Assembly (NCBI GenBank): GCA_017415715.1
Contig: JAFQFD010000046.1
Span: 62,001-126,000, forward strand
Origin: Bacteroidales bacterium
GTDB taxonomy: Bacteria > Bacteroidota > Bacteroidia > Bacteroidales > UBA932
Length of the DNA: 64,000 nt
Reading direction: 5' to 3'
A program made the translations under genes and the position numbers. Positions 17,388 to 25,877 of the stretch are shown piece by piece (the first letter of the stretch is position 1; every line of letters begins with the position of its first letter). Under the pieces are notes generated by a model, which was given only the letters and a program-made list of their open reading frames with translations, did no database searches and was not told where the DNA came from.

Positions 17388-19539
17388 ATCCGTCTTCAGT
17401 TGCTGTTATGACTGCTGTGAATCCCTCCTTGTGATCCCCGAATAGTATCTCGCGCATGAGCATAGGCGTCAGGCGTGAGTTTAGTACGCGCTCGATCTCT
17501 CGCGCTCCGTATTCCGGCGAGAATCCTTCTGCAAGGAGCTTCTTGTATGCCTCCGGCTCTATCGCAAGCTTCACCTTCCTGCCTTCGAGCCTCTCCTGAA
17601 GCTTCGCTATCTTGTCGTCCAGGATCATTCCGGCCATCTTCTCGTCCATGTCGTTGAAGACGACCACTGACGATAGCCTGTTGAGGAATTCCGGCGCGAA
17701 TACCTTCTTCACTTCCTTGGCCATGGCGCTTCCGGCGCTCACCTTCCTTTCGTATCCTACAGATGCTGTGTGGGCATATCTTGCTCCGGCATTCGAGGTC
17801 ATGATCAGGACCACATTGCGGAAATCGACCTTTCTTCCCTTGTTGTCGGATATGACAGCATAGTCCATGACCTGGAGGAGAAGGTTGTATATGTCTTCGT
17901 GTGCCTTCTCGATCTCGTCAAGGAGCAGCACGCAGTATGGATTCTTTCTTATGGTTTCCGTCAGGATGCCTCCGTCGTCATATCCGACATAGCCGGCAGG
18001 GGAACCGATCAGCTTTGCCACAGAGTGCTTCTCGGAGTATTCACTCATGTCGAAACGGTGGAGCGGCACATGCAGCTGCTGGGCTAGAACCTTTGACAGC
18101 TCAGTCTTTCCGACTCCAGTAGGTCCCACGAAGAGGAAGCTTCCAATGGTCTTGCCAGCGTCCATCAGGCCGGCCTTGGACATCAGGATGGTCTCCGTTA
18201 TGGTCCTTATGGCCTCGTCCTGGCCATATATCCTGCCTTTGAGGCGCTCTTCCATGTGATAGAGGTCATCTTTCACATCCTCGTCTGATGCTTGCACATC
18301 GGTCTTGCATATGTCTGCGAGCGCCTTGTCGATGATCCTTTTGGTGACCTTGCCTTCCTTTGCGGTCATGGCGTATGCTCCGGCCTCGTCAAGGAGGTCT
18401 ATCGCCTTGTCCGGCAAGCATCTGTCAAGGATATACCTGCGACTCATGCTGACGGCGTATGCGGCAGTGCCATCCTCATAGCTGATGCTGTAATGGTTTG
18501 AAAAAGAAGCGATTGTCTTTTCAAGAATCTTTCCGGTTTCTTCTTCCGAAGGCTCTTCCAACTCAATCTTACGGAACAGGTCCAACGCAGTGCTGTCATT
18601 GGCCTGTAATCTCTTGACATCTTCGTATGTCGCTCCTATGATGAGCTTCACGCTGCTGTCCTTGAGGTAGGGCGTGAGAAGGCCTATGATGTCCTTCATG
18701 CCGTCGTCGGTCTTGCTGTAGCCTCCCAGGCTCCTGAGCTCGTCGACATACATGATGGTCTTGCCGTCTTCGGCGAGTCCCTTGACTATGTCCTCGATCC
18801 TGCCTTCAAGGTCTCCGCGGTACTGAGCGTCGCTGAGGACCATGTTCGGCATGAGTTCCTTGATGGTGTAGTCCTTGAGCTTAGACGGAACGTCACCATT
18901 CTGGAATGTCTTGGCCAGACCATGCACGAAGGCGGTCTTGCCGACGCCTCGTCCGCCGACTATGAGGATATTGTTCTTGCGTTTCCTGCAAAGTATGCGC
19001 AGGGCCTCCCTTGTCTCGTTTTCCCTGCCTACAATGTCTTCAGCCACGCATTCGCGGAAAAAGCGTGTCCATTTTATTTCTGCCGGCAGTCCTTCGTCGA
19101 CGCCTTCCTCACTTTCGATCTTGACCAGCTCGTTAAGGAAAGCCGGGACGGTCACTTCCAGTCCTTCTTCAAGTGCGTAGCGCGCATGAGAGTCCTCAAG
19201 CTGGAAGTATGCATACATCACATGATGAGTCTTCAGGACAGGAGATCCGGAACCTCTTGCAGCGTTTTCCGCAATTGCTATCAGCTCCTGCAGCTGGCTG
19301 GATGCATTGAGCTCGAAGTTGCCGTCCGGCATCTGCTCCAGCTGGTCAAGATATTGGTTCAGAATGGATTCCATATCCTCTACAACACCACAGGCGCTGA
19401 CTGCCGCCCTGATGTCGTCGTCTTTGAGGAATGCTGCGAGAAGGTGCTCGGGAGTGAGGAACTCGTTCCTCCTGGAGAGCGCCAGGCTTGAGGCGAGGGA
19501 TACCGCCACCGTTATCTTTTCTGTATCGTGTATTGCCAT
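17368..19539 (-). CDS. clpA: ATP-dependent Clp protease ATP-binding subunit ClpA
   Basis: A 723-residue AAA+ unfoldase with a ClpA N-domain (1-145), a first ATPase ring (Walker A GGRGVGKT near 197) and a second (GPTGVGKTELSK near 475, Walker B VLLLDEIEKAH). It unfolds substrates handed over by ClpS and feeds them to ClpP, which is not in this window. It starts 3 bases after clpS ends and overlaps aat. It lacks the long middle domain of ClpB, consistent with ClpA rather than a disaggregase. Confidence 0.95.
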   Translation of the reverse strand: MAIHDTEKITVAVSLASSLALSRRNEFLTPEHLLAAFLKDDDIRAAVSACGVVEDMESILNQYLDQLEQMPDGNFELNASSQLQELIAIAENAARGSGSPVLKTHHVMYAYFQLEDSHARYALEEGLEVTVPAFLNELVKIESEEGVDEGLPAEIKWTRFFRECVAEDIVGRENETREALRILCRKRKNNILIVGGRGVGKTAFVHGLAKTFQNGDVPSKLKDYTIKELMPNMVLSDAQYRGDLEGRIEDIVKGLAEDGKTIMYVDELRSLGGYSKTDDGMKDIIGLLTPYLKDSSVKLIIGATYEDVKRLQANDSTALDLFRKIELEEPSEEETGKILEKTIASFSNHYSISYEDGTAAYAVSMSRRYILDRCLPDKAIDLLDEAGAYAMTAKEGKVTKRIIDKALADICKTDVQASDEDVKDDLYHMEERLKGRIYGQDEAIRTITETILMSKAGLMDAGKTIGSFLFVGPTGVGKTELSKVLAQQLHVPLHRFDMSEYSEKHSVAKLIGSPAGYVGYDDGGILTETIRKNPYCVLLLDEIEKAHEDIYNLLLQVMDYAVISDNKGRKVDFRNVVLIMTSNAGARYAHTASVGYERKVSAGSAMAKEVKKVFAPEFLNRLSSVVVFNDMDEKMAGMILDDKIAKLQERLEGRKVKLAIEPEAYKKLLAEGFSPEYGAREIERVLNSRLTPMLMREILFGDHKEGFTAVITATEDGYDIRPE

Positions 19540-19542
19540 TTT

Positions 19543-19851
19543 CTATTCGGGTTCTATTTCAAAAGTGAGTGGGAAGTTCTCTGAGCGGGCCATTTCTGTC
19601 GCCTTTGCCACCTTGCTGCGGGCTATGTCAAGCGTGTATGTGCCGACTTTAGCCTTCTGGTGGAAGTGCGTCGTGGTAGCTATCTCCTCGGCCTGCTGTG
19701 AGGTCTTCTGGAACACGGTCATCATGACAGTTATCACAAACTCGAATGTCGTGAAATCGTCATTGAGGACTATCACGTTGTATTTCCGAGGCTCCTGCGG
19801 GCGCTCCTTGAGCGTCGTGCTGCGCTGTTTCTGAAGTTCAGTCTGTGACAT
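19543..19851 (-). CDS. clpS: ClpS adaptor of the N-end rule pathway
   Basis: A 102-residue protein with a flexible N-terminal tail and the ClpS core: YNVIVLNDDFTTFEFVI (the NDD substrate-gate residues), then HFHQKAKVGTYTLDIA with the conserved histidine and KVG. It binds N-terminal Leu, Phe, Tyr or Trp and delivers substrates to ClpA. Its start lies inside the end of yhhQ (14-base overlap), and clpA begins 3 bases after it. Confidence 0.95.
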   Translation of the reverse strand: MSQTELQKQRSTTLKERPQEPRKYNVIVLNDDFTTFEFVITVMMTVFQKTSQQAEEIATTTHFHQKAKVGTYTLDIARSKVAKATEMARSENFPLTFEIEPE

Positions 19852-20551
19852 CGTTGTCTTCGTGTTTGTCGTGGATTATTCTGCACCAGTATACGAACGG
19901 CGTATCAAGCAGACTTGTCACGAAGAAGATGGCGTAGCTGCTGATGAATATCGACACAAGCGTACTTATCGGATATGTGCTGTAGAATGCGAATGTAGTG
20001 TATAGCAGGGTGTTGAGCAGCTGCGAGATGAGGGTAGAGCCGTTGTTTCGGATCCACAGGCCCCGCCTGCTGTCGCCGAAGCGCTTCTTGCACCAGTCCC
20101 ACCATTTGTGGTAAAGCCATACGTCCACAAGCTGTGAGATACAGTATACGCCGAGCGAAGCACAGATGATTCTTGGCGTACTGCTGAAGATCGTGCGGAA
20201 CGAGCCGCTGGCCCAGTCGTTTTCGCTTGGAGTATAGAGGAGCCACATCTGTGACACCAATATGAACACTATCGAGCATATCGTGCTGATGACGACAGCC
20301 CTGTTGGCGTATTGCTTTCCGTGGTTTTCGCTGAGGATGTCTGTGATGAGGAATGTGCTGGCAAACAGCACGTTACCCAATGTCATCTCAATCCCGAATG
20401 CTCTTACAAGAAGCAGAACTTCGATGTTTGCGAGGATCGTCGCAAGAACATTGAAGGCCAGAAGTCCTCCTTTTCCGAACAGCCTGTAGAAGAGCACGAT
20501 GCTGCCGTAAATGAGGATGAATGAAAATATGATAAGAAGTTCGTTAGGCAT
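19838..20551 (-). CDS. yhhQ: Queuosine precursor transporter (YhhQ family)
   Basis: About 237 residues with six membrane helices and the VUT/YhhQ pattern: ATILANIEVLLLVRAFG, TFLITDILSENHGKQYANRAV, and a C-terminal IRNNGSTLISQLLNTLLYTTFAF segment. The family imports preQ0, preQ1 or queuine for tRNA modification. The ATG at 20551 is used; a TTG at 20572 is part of the -7 box TATATTTG. It heads the operon that continues into clpS, clpA and aat. Another radical SAM gene lies just upstream on the same strand. Confidence 0.88.
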   Translation of the reverse strand: MPNELLIIFSFILIYGSIVLFYRLFGKGGLLAFNVLATILANIEVLLLVRAFGIEMTLGNVLFASTFLITDILSENHGKQYANRAVVISTICSIVFILVSQMWLLYTPSENDWASGSFRTIFSSTPRIICASLGVYCISQLVDVWLYHKWWDWCKKRFGDSRRGLWIRNNGSTLISQLLNTLLYTTFAFYSTYPISTLVSIFISSYAIFFVTSLLDTPFVYWCRIIHDKHEDNDVTD

Positions 20552-20569
20552 ATATCTGCATTTGACCTG

Positions 20570-20577
20570 CAAATATA
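20570..20577 (-). promoter_or_regulatory. -7 promoter box for yhhQ-clpS-clpA-aat
   Basis: Reads TATATTTG on the minus strand, 18 bases before the ATG at 20551. It falls in the 37-base gap after the radical SAM gene and marks a new transcription unit. Confidence 0.6.
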
Positions 20578-20588
20578 ACTAAAAGTTA

Positions 20589-21293
20589 TTATTTGCCTAC
20601 GCCGAAATCGGTGTTGTGCAGTAATATGTCCACCCGCTGGTTCTCCTTGTATTCGGGATAGATATCTCTGACGAAGGCCTGTCTGACTTCGTCGCATGGC
20701 TGAAGGGGAGCGGAATTTTCTATCATTATGTTGACACATACCCTCTCGAAGTGCCTGAGGCCGGTTTCTATGTCTGTACGCATGCTTTCAGCTGTCTGGC
20801 CCGGCAGACCGAAAAGCAGGCAGCATTCGTTGAATCCCGCATCTGCAATCTTCGCCGGATCCGTCTCGTTTATGCCCTTGAGCATGGTCTGCTCCCTGTA
20901 TTGATGATCGAATGTCTCCACTCCGATCTTCATCTTGACCGCGATTCCGAATCTGGCGAAAGCCTCGCGAAGCGCAGGAATGTGCCTTCTGTATAGCCAG
21001 TGACATTCGAAGTGTACGATCCTGATGCCCTTGGCCACGCATACTCCGATTATGGTCTTCATCGTGCTTTCCTCCAGCTCGCAGAATGAGCCGGAGTTGA
21101 CGATTTCCAACGTTCCGTATTGGCCAGTGACGTTTTCGAGGGCTTCGGTGTTGATGGCAAGATTGGCAGCTTCATCGCATGATGCGTCTTCGTGATAGTC
21201 GCAGAAGGCGCATCTGCGGTATCTGCATCCTCGTCCACGCAGGAGCACGATCTCGCGGGGATTCTTCTCGGTGATTGTAGAATATCTCTGCAT
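20589..21293 (-). CDS. Radical SAM protein with CX4CX2C cluster motif
   Basis: A 234-residue protein. The N-terminal RGRGCRYRRCAFCDYHED has three cysteines spaced CX4CX2C, near the standard CX3CX2C that binds the 4Fe-4S cluster. A TLEIVNSGSF strand, KMKIGVETFD and FGLPGQTAESM complete a small radical SAM barrel of the Elp3/HemN-like sort. The reaction is unknown. Its ATG directly abuts the stop of the NdpA-like gene (TAGATG), and a queuosine-precursor transporter follows on the same strand, so a link to 7-deazaguanine salvage is possible but not shown. Confidence 0.8.
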   Translation of the reverse strand: MQRYSTITEKNPREIVLLRGRGCRYRRCAFCDYHEDASCDEAANLAINTEALENVTGQYGTLEIVNSGSFCELEESTMKTIIGVCVAKGIRIVHFECHWLYRRHIPALREAFARFGIAVKMKIGVETFDHQYREQTMLKGINETDPAKIADAGFNECCLLFGLPGQTAESMRTDIETGLRHFERVCVNIMIENSAPLQPCDEVRQAFVRDIYPEYKENQRVDILLHNTDFGVGK

Positions 21294-22352
21294 CTATGAC
21301 TCCTCGTTGAAGAATATCTGGTAGTAGTTCATTCCCGATACTTCGTCGTATCCTCGTTGGATGAATTCCTGGCTGCCGTGGACATAGATATGGAAGTTCC
21401 TGTCCAGCTTTATGACGCTCTTGAAGCTGCGGGACTTCTGCTTGACGGCGGCGTCGGAGATGCCGAAAGAGCCGTCAAGATGAAGGTCGTGCTCTTCCTG
21501 ATAGTCCTTGCAGAACGAGTTGAAGGACTCGATTACTTCAGGCTGTGCAATCACCTCATTAGTAAACTCTTCCATGTCGAACTCGTCTTTCTCCTTGAAG
21601 AACTGCACAGACTTGTTCAGAAGGTCTGCCTGGTCTGCTTTCGTCACCTCGAATTCTTTCGGAAGCTCCCTTGTGATGAAGCTCTTGGCCATGGTCAGCA
21701 CGTTCTGGGTCTTGAAATACTCGTCCTGCCTCTGTCTTACATGGAGGAAATCGTCGATCCAGTACCTTGCCTCGGACTTGTTGGTGTTGTCGACTACAGA
21801 CACGACCAGACCGTCTCCTCTCTCTATGTCATAGATGATGCATCCCTTGTCCAGACGGTTGATGTTTATACCCTGTCTGCTGATGATTTCAAAGTTTCCA
21901 TCTTCTTGGTAGACATTGAGATATGTGTCTCTATTTTCAGTTTTGAATAAACCTAGTGCCTTATGGTTTGCACCGTCTATTACACAGTTGTCAAAGAGCA
22001 CTGCATAGAACTCTCCCGGCTTGATTTTAGGGTGCATGCTCTGGTCGTAGAGATAGCCTGCCAGCTCGCGGGAGATTTCCAGAAGGTTGTCTGGCTCACC
22101 GAAGGCTCTGCAGGTCAGGTCATATACGACATTGTATTTAAGTCCGCTGTCGTGATAGAACTGATAATATTCGCAGTTGGCTGCCTTCTCGCCGCAGAAC
22201 GGTGTGGTGAACATCTGCATGAGTGCAGCCTTCACCTCGTCGTCAGCGTCGGCGGCGCCGGCGGAGAGGACCAAAGGGTCCTCGTTTGCCTTGTTGCCGA
22301 CTCTGTGCACGTGAAAATCGGCAATCTTTATATCTGTAAAGTCTATTGTCAT
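21294..22352 (-). CDS. Nucleoid-associated protein, NdpA/YejK family
   Basis: A 352-residue protein matching the 37-kDa nucleoid-associated family: an N-terminal DFHVHRVGNKANEDPLVLS stretch, FYAVLFDNCVIDGANHKALGLFK in the middle, and ARYWIDDFLHVRQRQDEY. The C-terminal part has the SFNSFCKDYQEEHDL and VIKLDRNFHIYVHG segments. Members bind DNA or occur near recombination and defence genes, and their role is poorly known. It is the first gene of a pair with the radical SAM protein. Confidence 0.85.
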   Translation of the reverse strand: MTIDFTDIKIADFHVHRVGNKANEDPLVLSAGAADADDEVKAALMQMFTTPFCGEKAANCEYYQFYHDSGLKYNVVYDLTCRAFGEPDNLLEISRELAGYLYDQSMHPKIKPGEFYAVLFDNCVIDGANHKALGLFKTENRDTYLNVYQEDGNFEIISRQGININRLDKGCIIYDIERGDGLVVSVVDNTNKSEARYWIDDFLHVRQRQDEYFKTQNVLTMAKSFITRELPKEFEVTKADQADLLNKSVQFFKEKDEFDMEEFTNEVIAQPEVIESFNSFCKDYQEEHDLHLDGSFGISDAAVKQKSRSFKSVIKLDRNFHIYVHGSQEFIQRGYDEVSGMNYYQIFFNEES

Positions 22353-22399
22353 ATATCATGAAAAATATTATGCGAAGATATGAAAATTGCCGGATTTAT

Positions 22400-24208
22400 C
22401 TAGAAAATTATAGCAATACCTCCGGAGAATGACCTGCCCGGCATGGGGTAGCCCCGGGAGAGTTCATACTTTGTGTCAGTTATGTTCCTTGCCCTTGCGA
22501 ACGCCTTCAGCGATATGTCGTGTCTGGCGCTGAGGACGAATTTCTTGTCCAGTCCTGCGTCAAGAGTGTTCCATGCAGGCATTTCTCCTGTGCTGTCATT
22601 TCTTCCGTCACGACAGTTCCATATAATGTTCAATCTCCATCCGCAATATGACGCCTCAGCGTCGATGACTGCCGTATGCTTCGCTACATACGGGATCTGC
22701 TGACCATAAGTGTATGAGTCCGGAGTCTTGTCCACTGCATTCTGATATGAATATCTTACAGATCCTCCTGCTTTCCATTTGCTGTCTGTGTAATATGCTG
22801 ATGCACAAACGTCTGCGCCTGAAGAGAATACCTTACCTATGTTGTATGGCAGCCATATGTTCGGGTCTTCGGCGCTTGGTGCGGATGTGATCTTGTCCTT
22901 GAGGATATTGATGAATCCGTCTGCTTTCGCTGTCAATGTCCAGCCAGCCATATTCTTGTACCATTGGACACCGATGTCGCTCAGCCATGCGTCTTCGCAT
23001 TCAAGGTCTGGATTTCCATAACCCACATAATATAATTCATTGAAAGTCGGGATCCTGTATGCCCTGCGTGCAAATCCGTTGATGTGGAATCCTTCGAAAA
23101 CATTGAACCTGACACTTGCTGCAGGGGACAGCGCATGCCTGGTCTTCCCGTTGTCAGAAACCATGATGTATTCTGCAGCCAGCTCTGCCGAAAATCTATC
23201 CAAAGAGAAACGTGTGGACGCAGCCCCGTTCGCGCTGAATCTGCTCATTCCATTGCCCGCATAGCTCTCGGACAGCAGTCTGTCCCAAGCTCCACCGACA
23301 GCTGCCGAGACTTTCCACCAGTCCGTGATGGTGAACAGGTGCGACGTGTTGACCTGCAATTCAGTCTGCCTGTATCTGCTGTCGCCCCAGGCGCTGCTGT
23401 AGAAGATATCATCGTAAGCGCCTTTAGCACTTGCCTTCAATGAATATATCTCACTGAACATCTTCGAGAATGTTCCCTGTACGAAGGCATTCATGTCCTT
23501 CTGCCTGTCTTCGGACGGCCACGAAACGCTGCCTGGCGTGCCTCTTTCTGCGGAATTGAAGAAGGCTTTGCCATGCCATTCACCTCCGTTCATCTTTCCG
23601 AATATGTCCAGCCCTCCGCGGTATTGCTCTATGTCGTTGTTTGCCCTTCTTGAAACCGTTCCGTCCTCCAAGGCATATTTGTAGTCGCCTTTGCTGAAAT
23701 TCCCTGAGGCGTATGCGCTTAAGGCTACTTTCCCGGAAGCATTCCAGTCGATTCTGGCGTATGGCAGATATGTGCCGAAGGAGCCTGCCTCCATTGATGC
23801 CCGTCCGCTGACGACCTTGTCAGAAGACGGTCTTGCGGTGTTGAACGAAATGCTGTTCTGGGCATAGTCCACAATGACCTCCGAGGCATTCTCCAGGCTT
23901 ATCATTCCCAGGTCTCCCTGTCCGCTCTGGATGTTTCCGACTTTCACACCGTCAATGTAGATGCTGGTGTTGGCTGTTCCCATTCCGCGAAGGCCAGCGG
24001 TCTTCAGACCGGCAGATCCGCCGAGATCGGACATCTGCATTCCCGGTATCTTCATAAGCGCGTCCGTGACGCTTTCTCCCTGAACAGTCTTCACTGTGTC
24101 AGTCCTGGACACAATAACTCCCTTCTCGGCCGTTACAGTTGCTGTGGCCAAGGTGTCAGGCGTGCCTGCAGTCAGCAGACAAGCCGCAATCAAAATGATG
24201 TCATGCAT
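22400..24208 (-). CDS. btuB: TonB-dependent outer-membrane cobalamin receptor (BtuB-like)
   Basis: A 602-residue outer-membrane protein: N-terminal export signal, a plug domain (about 30-135, with VTDALMKIPGMQM and LRGMGTANTSIYIDG), and a 22-strand barrel ending in a C-terminal aromatic residue (Phe in GGIAIIF). The late RAYRIPTFNELYYVGYGNPDLECE and ARNITDTKYELSRGYPMPGRSF motifs are typical of BtuB. An upstream cobalamin riboswitch makes a corrinoid the likely ligand. No BtuFCD or surface lipoprotein gene is nearby. Confidence 0.92.
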   Translation of the reverse strand: MHDIILIAACLLTAGTPDTLATATVTAEKGVIVSRTDTVKTVQGESVTDALMKIPGMQMSDLGGSAGLKTAGLRGMGTANTSIYIDGVKVGNIQSGQGDLGMISLENASEVIVDYAQNSISFNTARPSSDKVVSGRASMEAGSFGTYLPYARIDWNASGKVALSAYASGNFSKGDYKYALEDGTVSRRANNDIEQYRGGLDIFGKMNGGEWHGKAFFNSAERGTPGSVSWPSEDRQKDMNAFVQGTFSKMFSEIYSLKASAKGAYDDIFYSSAWGDSRYRQTELQVNTSHLFTITDWWKVSAAVGGAWDRLLSESYAGNGMSRFSANGAASTRFSLDRFSAELAAEYIMVSDNGKTRHALSPAASVRFNVFEGFHINGFARRAYRIPTFNELYYVGYGNPDLECEDAWLSDIGVQWYKNMAGWTLTAKADGFINILKDKITSAPSAEDPNIWLPYNIGKVFSSGADVCASAYYTDSKWKAGGSVRYSYQNAVDKTPDSYTYGQQIPYVAKHTAVIDAEASYCGWRLNIIWNCRDGRNDSTGEMPAWNTLDAGLDKKFVLSARHDISLKAFARARNITDTKYELSRGYPMPGRSFSGGIAIIF

Positions 24209-24247
24209 TAAAATTTGTCTTTACAGATGCCTGACCCCGGGCATCCT

Positions 24248-24430
24248 TGGTTCGACTTTGACTGCGGCAGGTCTTCTGACTTGTCCGTCTGCAGCGCCTT
24301 CCCGCCCGAAGGGCAGTGGCGTAGAATGCCGCAGACGAGGCATGGCCTCAAAGGACTCACAGCTACGGGCATAGTTCCGGATCTGCACCGGATTCCCTTT
24401 TCAAGAACGCCCGGGAAGCTTCCCGCCGTT
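24248..24430 (-). ncRNA. Cobalamin (AdoCbl-type) riboswitch
   Basis: On the minus strand, the conserved core elements appear in order: GGGAATCCGGTGCAG (24397-24383), TCCGGAACTATGCCCGTAGCTGT, the B12-box-like GCCACTG (24320-24314), GGGAAGGC, and AGTCAGAAGACCTGCC (near 24283-24267). It sits in the leader of the TonB receptor, about 40 bases before the ATG, as expected for translational or transcriptional repression by cobalamin. No separate terminator was identified. Confidence 0.93.
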
Positions 24431-24447
24431 CTCACCACAATCCGACG

Positions 24448-24455
24448 CAAATTTA
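24448..24455 (-). promoter_or_regulatory. -7 promoter box for the riboswitch-btuB transcript
   Basis: Reads TAAATTTG on the minus strand, just upstream of the riboswitch core and within 20 bases of the stop of the next gene. Confidence 0.6.
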
Positions 24456-24467
24456 TGCATTCGATCC

Positions 24468-25034
24468 CTATAATGCAAGTTCGTCCCTGTTTCCGTATTT
24501 GCTCTCAAGTCCTAGTTTGTCTATTCTGGCTTCGATCGCTCCGATATTCCTTCCGAACACTTCAGCGAGCTTTTTCATCGAAACGCGCTCGCTCCAGAGC
24601 TTCTCCAGCCTGACGTCGTCCTCGTGTGTCCAAGGCTTTAGATAGTTCGGATACTTCGCACGCGTAGCTTCGAAAGACAGTGAGCGTACCTTCAGGAACT
24701 CCATGAGATAGGTCACCTTTCCTTCCGCTCCGGCTTCCTCGAAATTACAGCCCTTCTCCTTGAGCCTGACAATCTCATGCAGAGTCTTTGAAGAAAGTCC
24801 GTTGACCGACCTCCTTGACATGAGATACAGATACTCCCTTGTGTTGTGGACCGCCTCCTCGGAATCCGGATCCGCCCATTGCGCCTTCCCGCACTTGAGT
24901 ATGCATTCTCCGATCTCTTCGAATGCGCTCCACATCATCTCCTCCACGAAGGCAAAAGCCTCCTTTCTGTACTGCTCGACGATGGCGCCTACCTGCGCCT
25001 CCAGGTCGATTGTTGTTGTGATTGTTGTTTCCAT
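24468..25034 (-). CDS. Unknown protein with C-terminal helix-turn-helix-like module
   Basis: About 188 residues from the ATG at 25034 (the frame stays open a little further, but no better start is seen). The N-terminal two thirds are helical and unfamiliar. The C-terminal 45 residues (PWTHEDDVRLEKLWSERVSM, then KKLAEVFGRNIGAIEARIDK) look like a small SANT/HTH-type helical module with W-x-x-x-x-D and F-G-R-x-x-x-A-I. The same module ends the HD protein at 58039. DNA or RNA binding is plausible. It stands alone, downstream of the NYN gene. Confidence 0.7.
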   Translation of the reverse strand: METTITTTIDLEAQVGAIVEQYRKEAFAFVEEMMWSAFEEIGECILKCGKAQWADPDSEEAVHNTREYLYLMSRRSVNGLSSKTLHEIVRLKEKGCNFEEAGAEGKVTYLMEFLKVRSLSFEATRAKYPNYLKPWTHEDDVRLEKLWSERVSMKKLAEVFGRNIGAIEARIDKLGLESKYGNRDELAL

Positions 25035-25174
25035 GGAGGCAAAGCTATGAAAAGAAAAACGCGGAGCAATGAACTGAATCACTGCTCCACGTCATGTTTT
25101 TCTGAATCTTATATTTTTTTCTTTTTCTTTATGCCTTTTTCCGAATTTTACAGGCATAAAAATTAATTTTCAGC

Positions 25175-25792
25175 CTATTTCTCGGTGTATGTCAAGCGCT
25201 TGAGAAGAGTCTGGTCATTCGCGATCAGCCTGTCCATGTCGGCGTGTGTGCATGCTTCCTCGCTGAGGAAATGAGATGTCGAGCCGGTTGCAGCAGGATC
25301 CCATGTGAGGAGGATAGTGTGCGTCTTTATGGCCTTGAGCTTTCTTGCAAGCATCTCATGGTCTGCGTCTCCGCTTATCAGAACTACGAAGTCGAACTCT
25401 CTGAAGAGTGTCATCTCATATGTGTCAAGCGCGAACCATGTGTCTACTCCCTTCTCGATAACCCCTCCGTTAGGGGCTGTGCGCAGATGCTTGTAGTGGA
25501 ATATCACGTCGTTCTCTATGAGCGAGTCCTCGAACTTCCTTTCGCTCAGCAGCAGATTCTTGCTTGCTGCCTCCTGTGCGCGGTAGCGTCCTCTGTAATA
25601 ATGCGATTCGGTAACGTAAAGTCGCTTCCTGTCAATTCCGAACTTCGTTGCGATGAATTCCGGAATGTATGCCAGAAGCTTCTTGAGGTTTACTCCTGTT
25701 GCCAGCTTCTTCTGCTGAAGTCCTTCGTTGATCTTAGCATAATATCCGCCGTCAATGAAGACGCCGATTGAAAGATTGTCTATCTGTCCCAT
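25175..25792 (-). CDS. NYN domain ribonuclease-like protein (LabA/DUF88 type)
   Basis: A 205-residue PIN-like nuclease fold with the acidic residues that define NYN proteins: IGVFIDGGYYAKI at the N-terminus, a middle KGVDTWFALDTYEM (conserved KxVD), and VVLISGDADHEMLARKL (SGDxD). Family members cleave RNA or bind it in a metal-dependent way; the target is unknown. It is divergent from the M48 peptidase gene and has its own -7 box. Confidence 0.88.
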   Translation of the reverse strand: MGQIDNLSIGVFIDGGYYAKINEGLQQKKLATGVNLKKLLAYIPEFIATKFGIDRKRLYVTESHYYRGRYRAQEAASKNLLLSERKFEDSLIENDVIFHYKHLRTAPNGGVIEKGVDTWFALDTYEMTLFREFDFVVLISGDADHEMLARKLKAIKTHTILLTWDPAATGSTSHFLSEEACTHADMDRLIANDQTLLKRLTYTEK

Positions 25793-25812
25793 ATGTTGTA
25801 TGATTTGGTCTT

Positions 25813-25820
25813 CAAAGATA
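25813..25820 (-). promoter_or_regulatory. -7 promoter box for the NYN gene
   Basis: Reads TATCTTTG on the minus strand, 21 bases from the ATG at 25792. Confidence 0.6.
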
Positions 25821-25840
25821 CGATTTTTAATTTAGTTTAT

Positions 25841-25848
25841 TAAATTTG
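25841..25848 (+). promoter_or_regulatory. -7 promoter box for the M48 peptidase gene
   Basis: TAAATTTG, 29 bases before the ATG at 25878, divergent from the NYN promoter. Confidence 0.6.
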
Positions 25849-25877
25849 TGAATCATAATTTATAACACAACATAATC

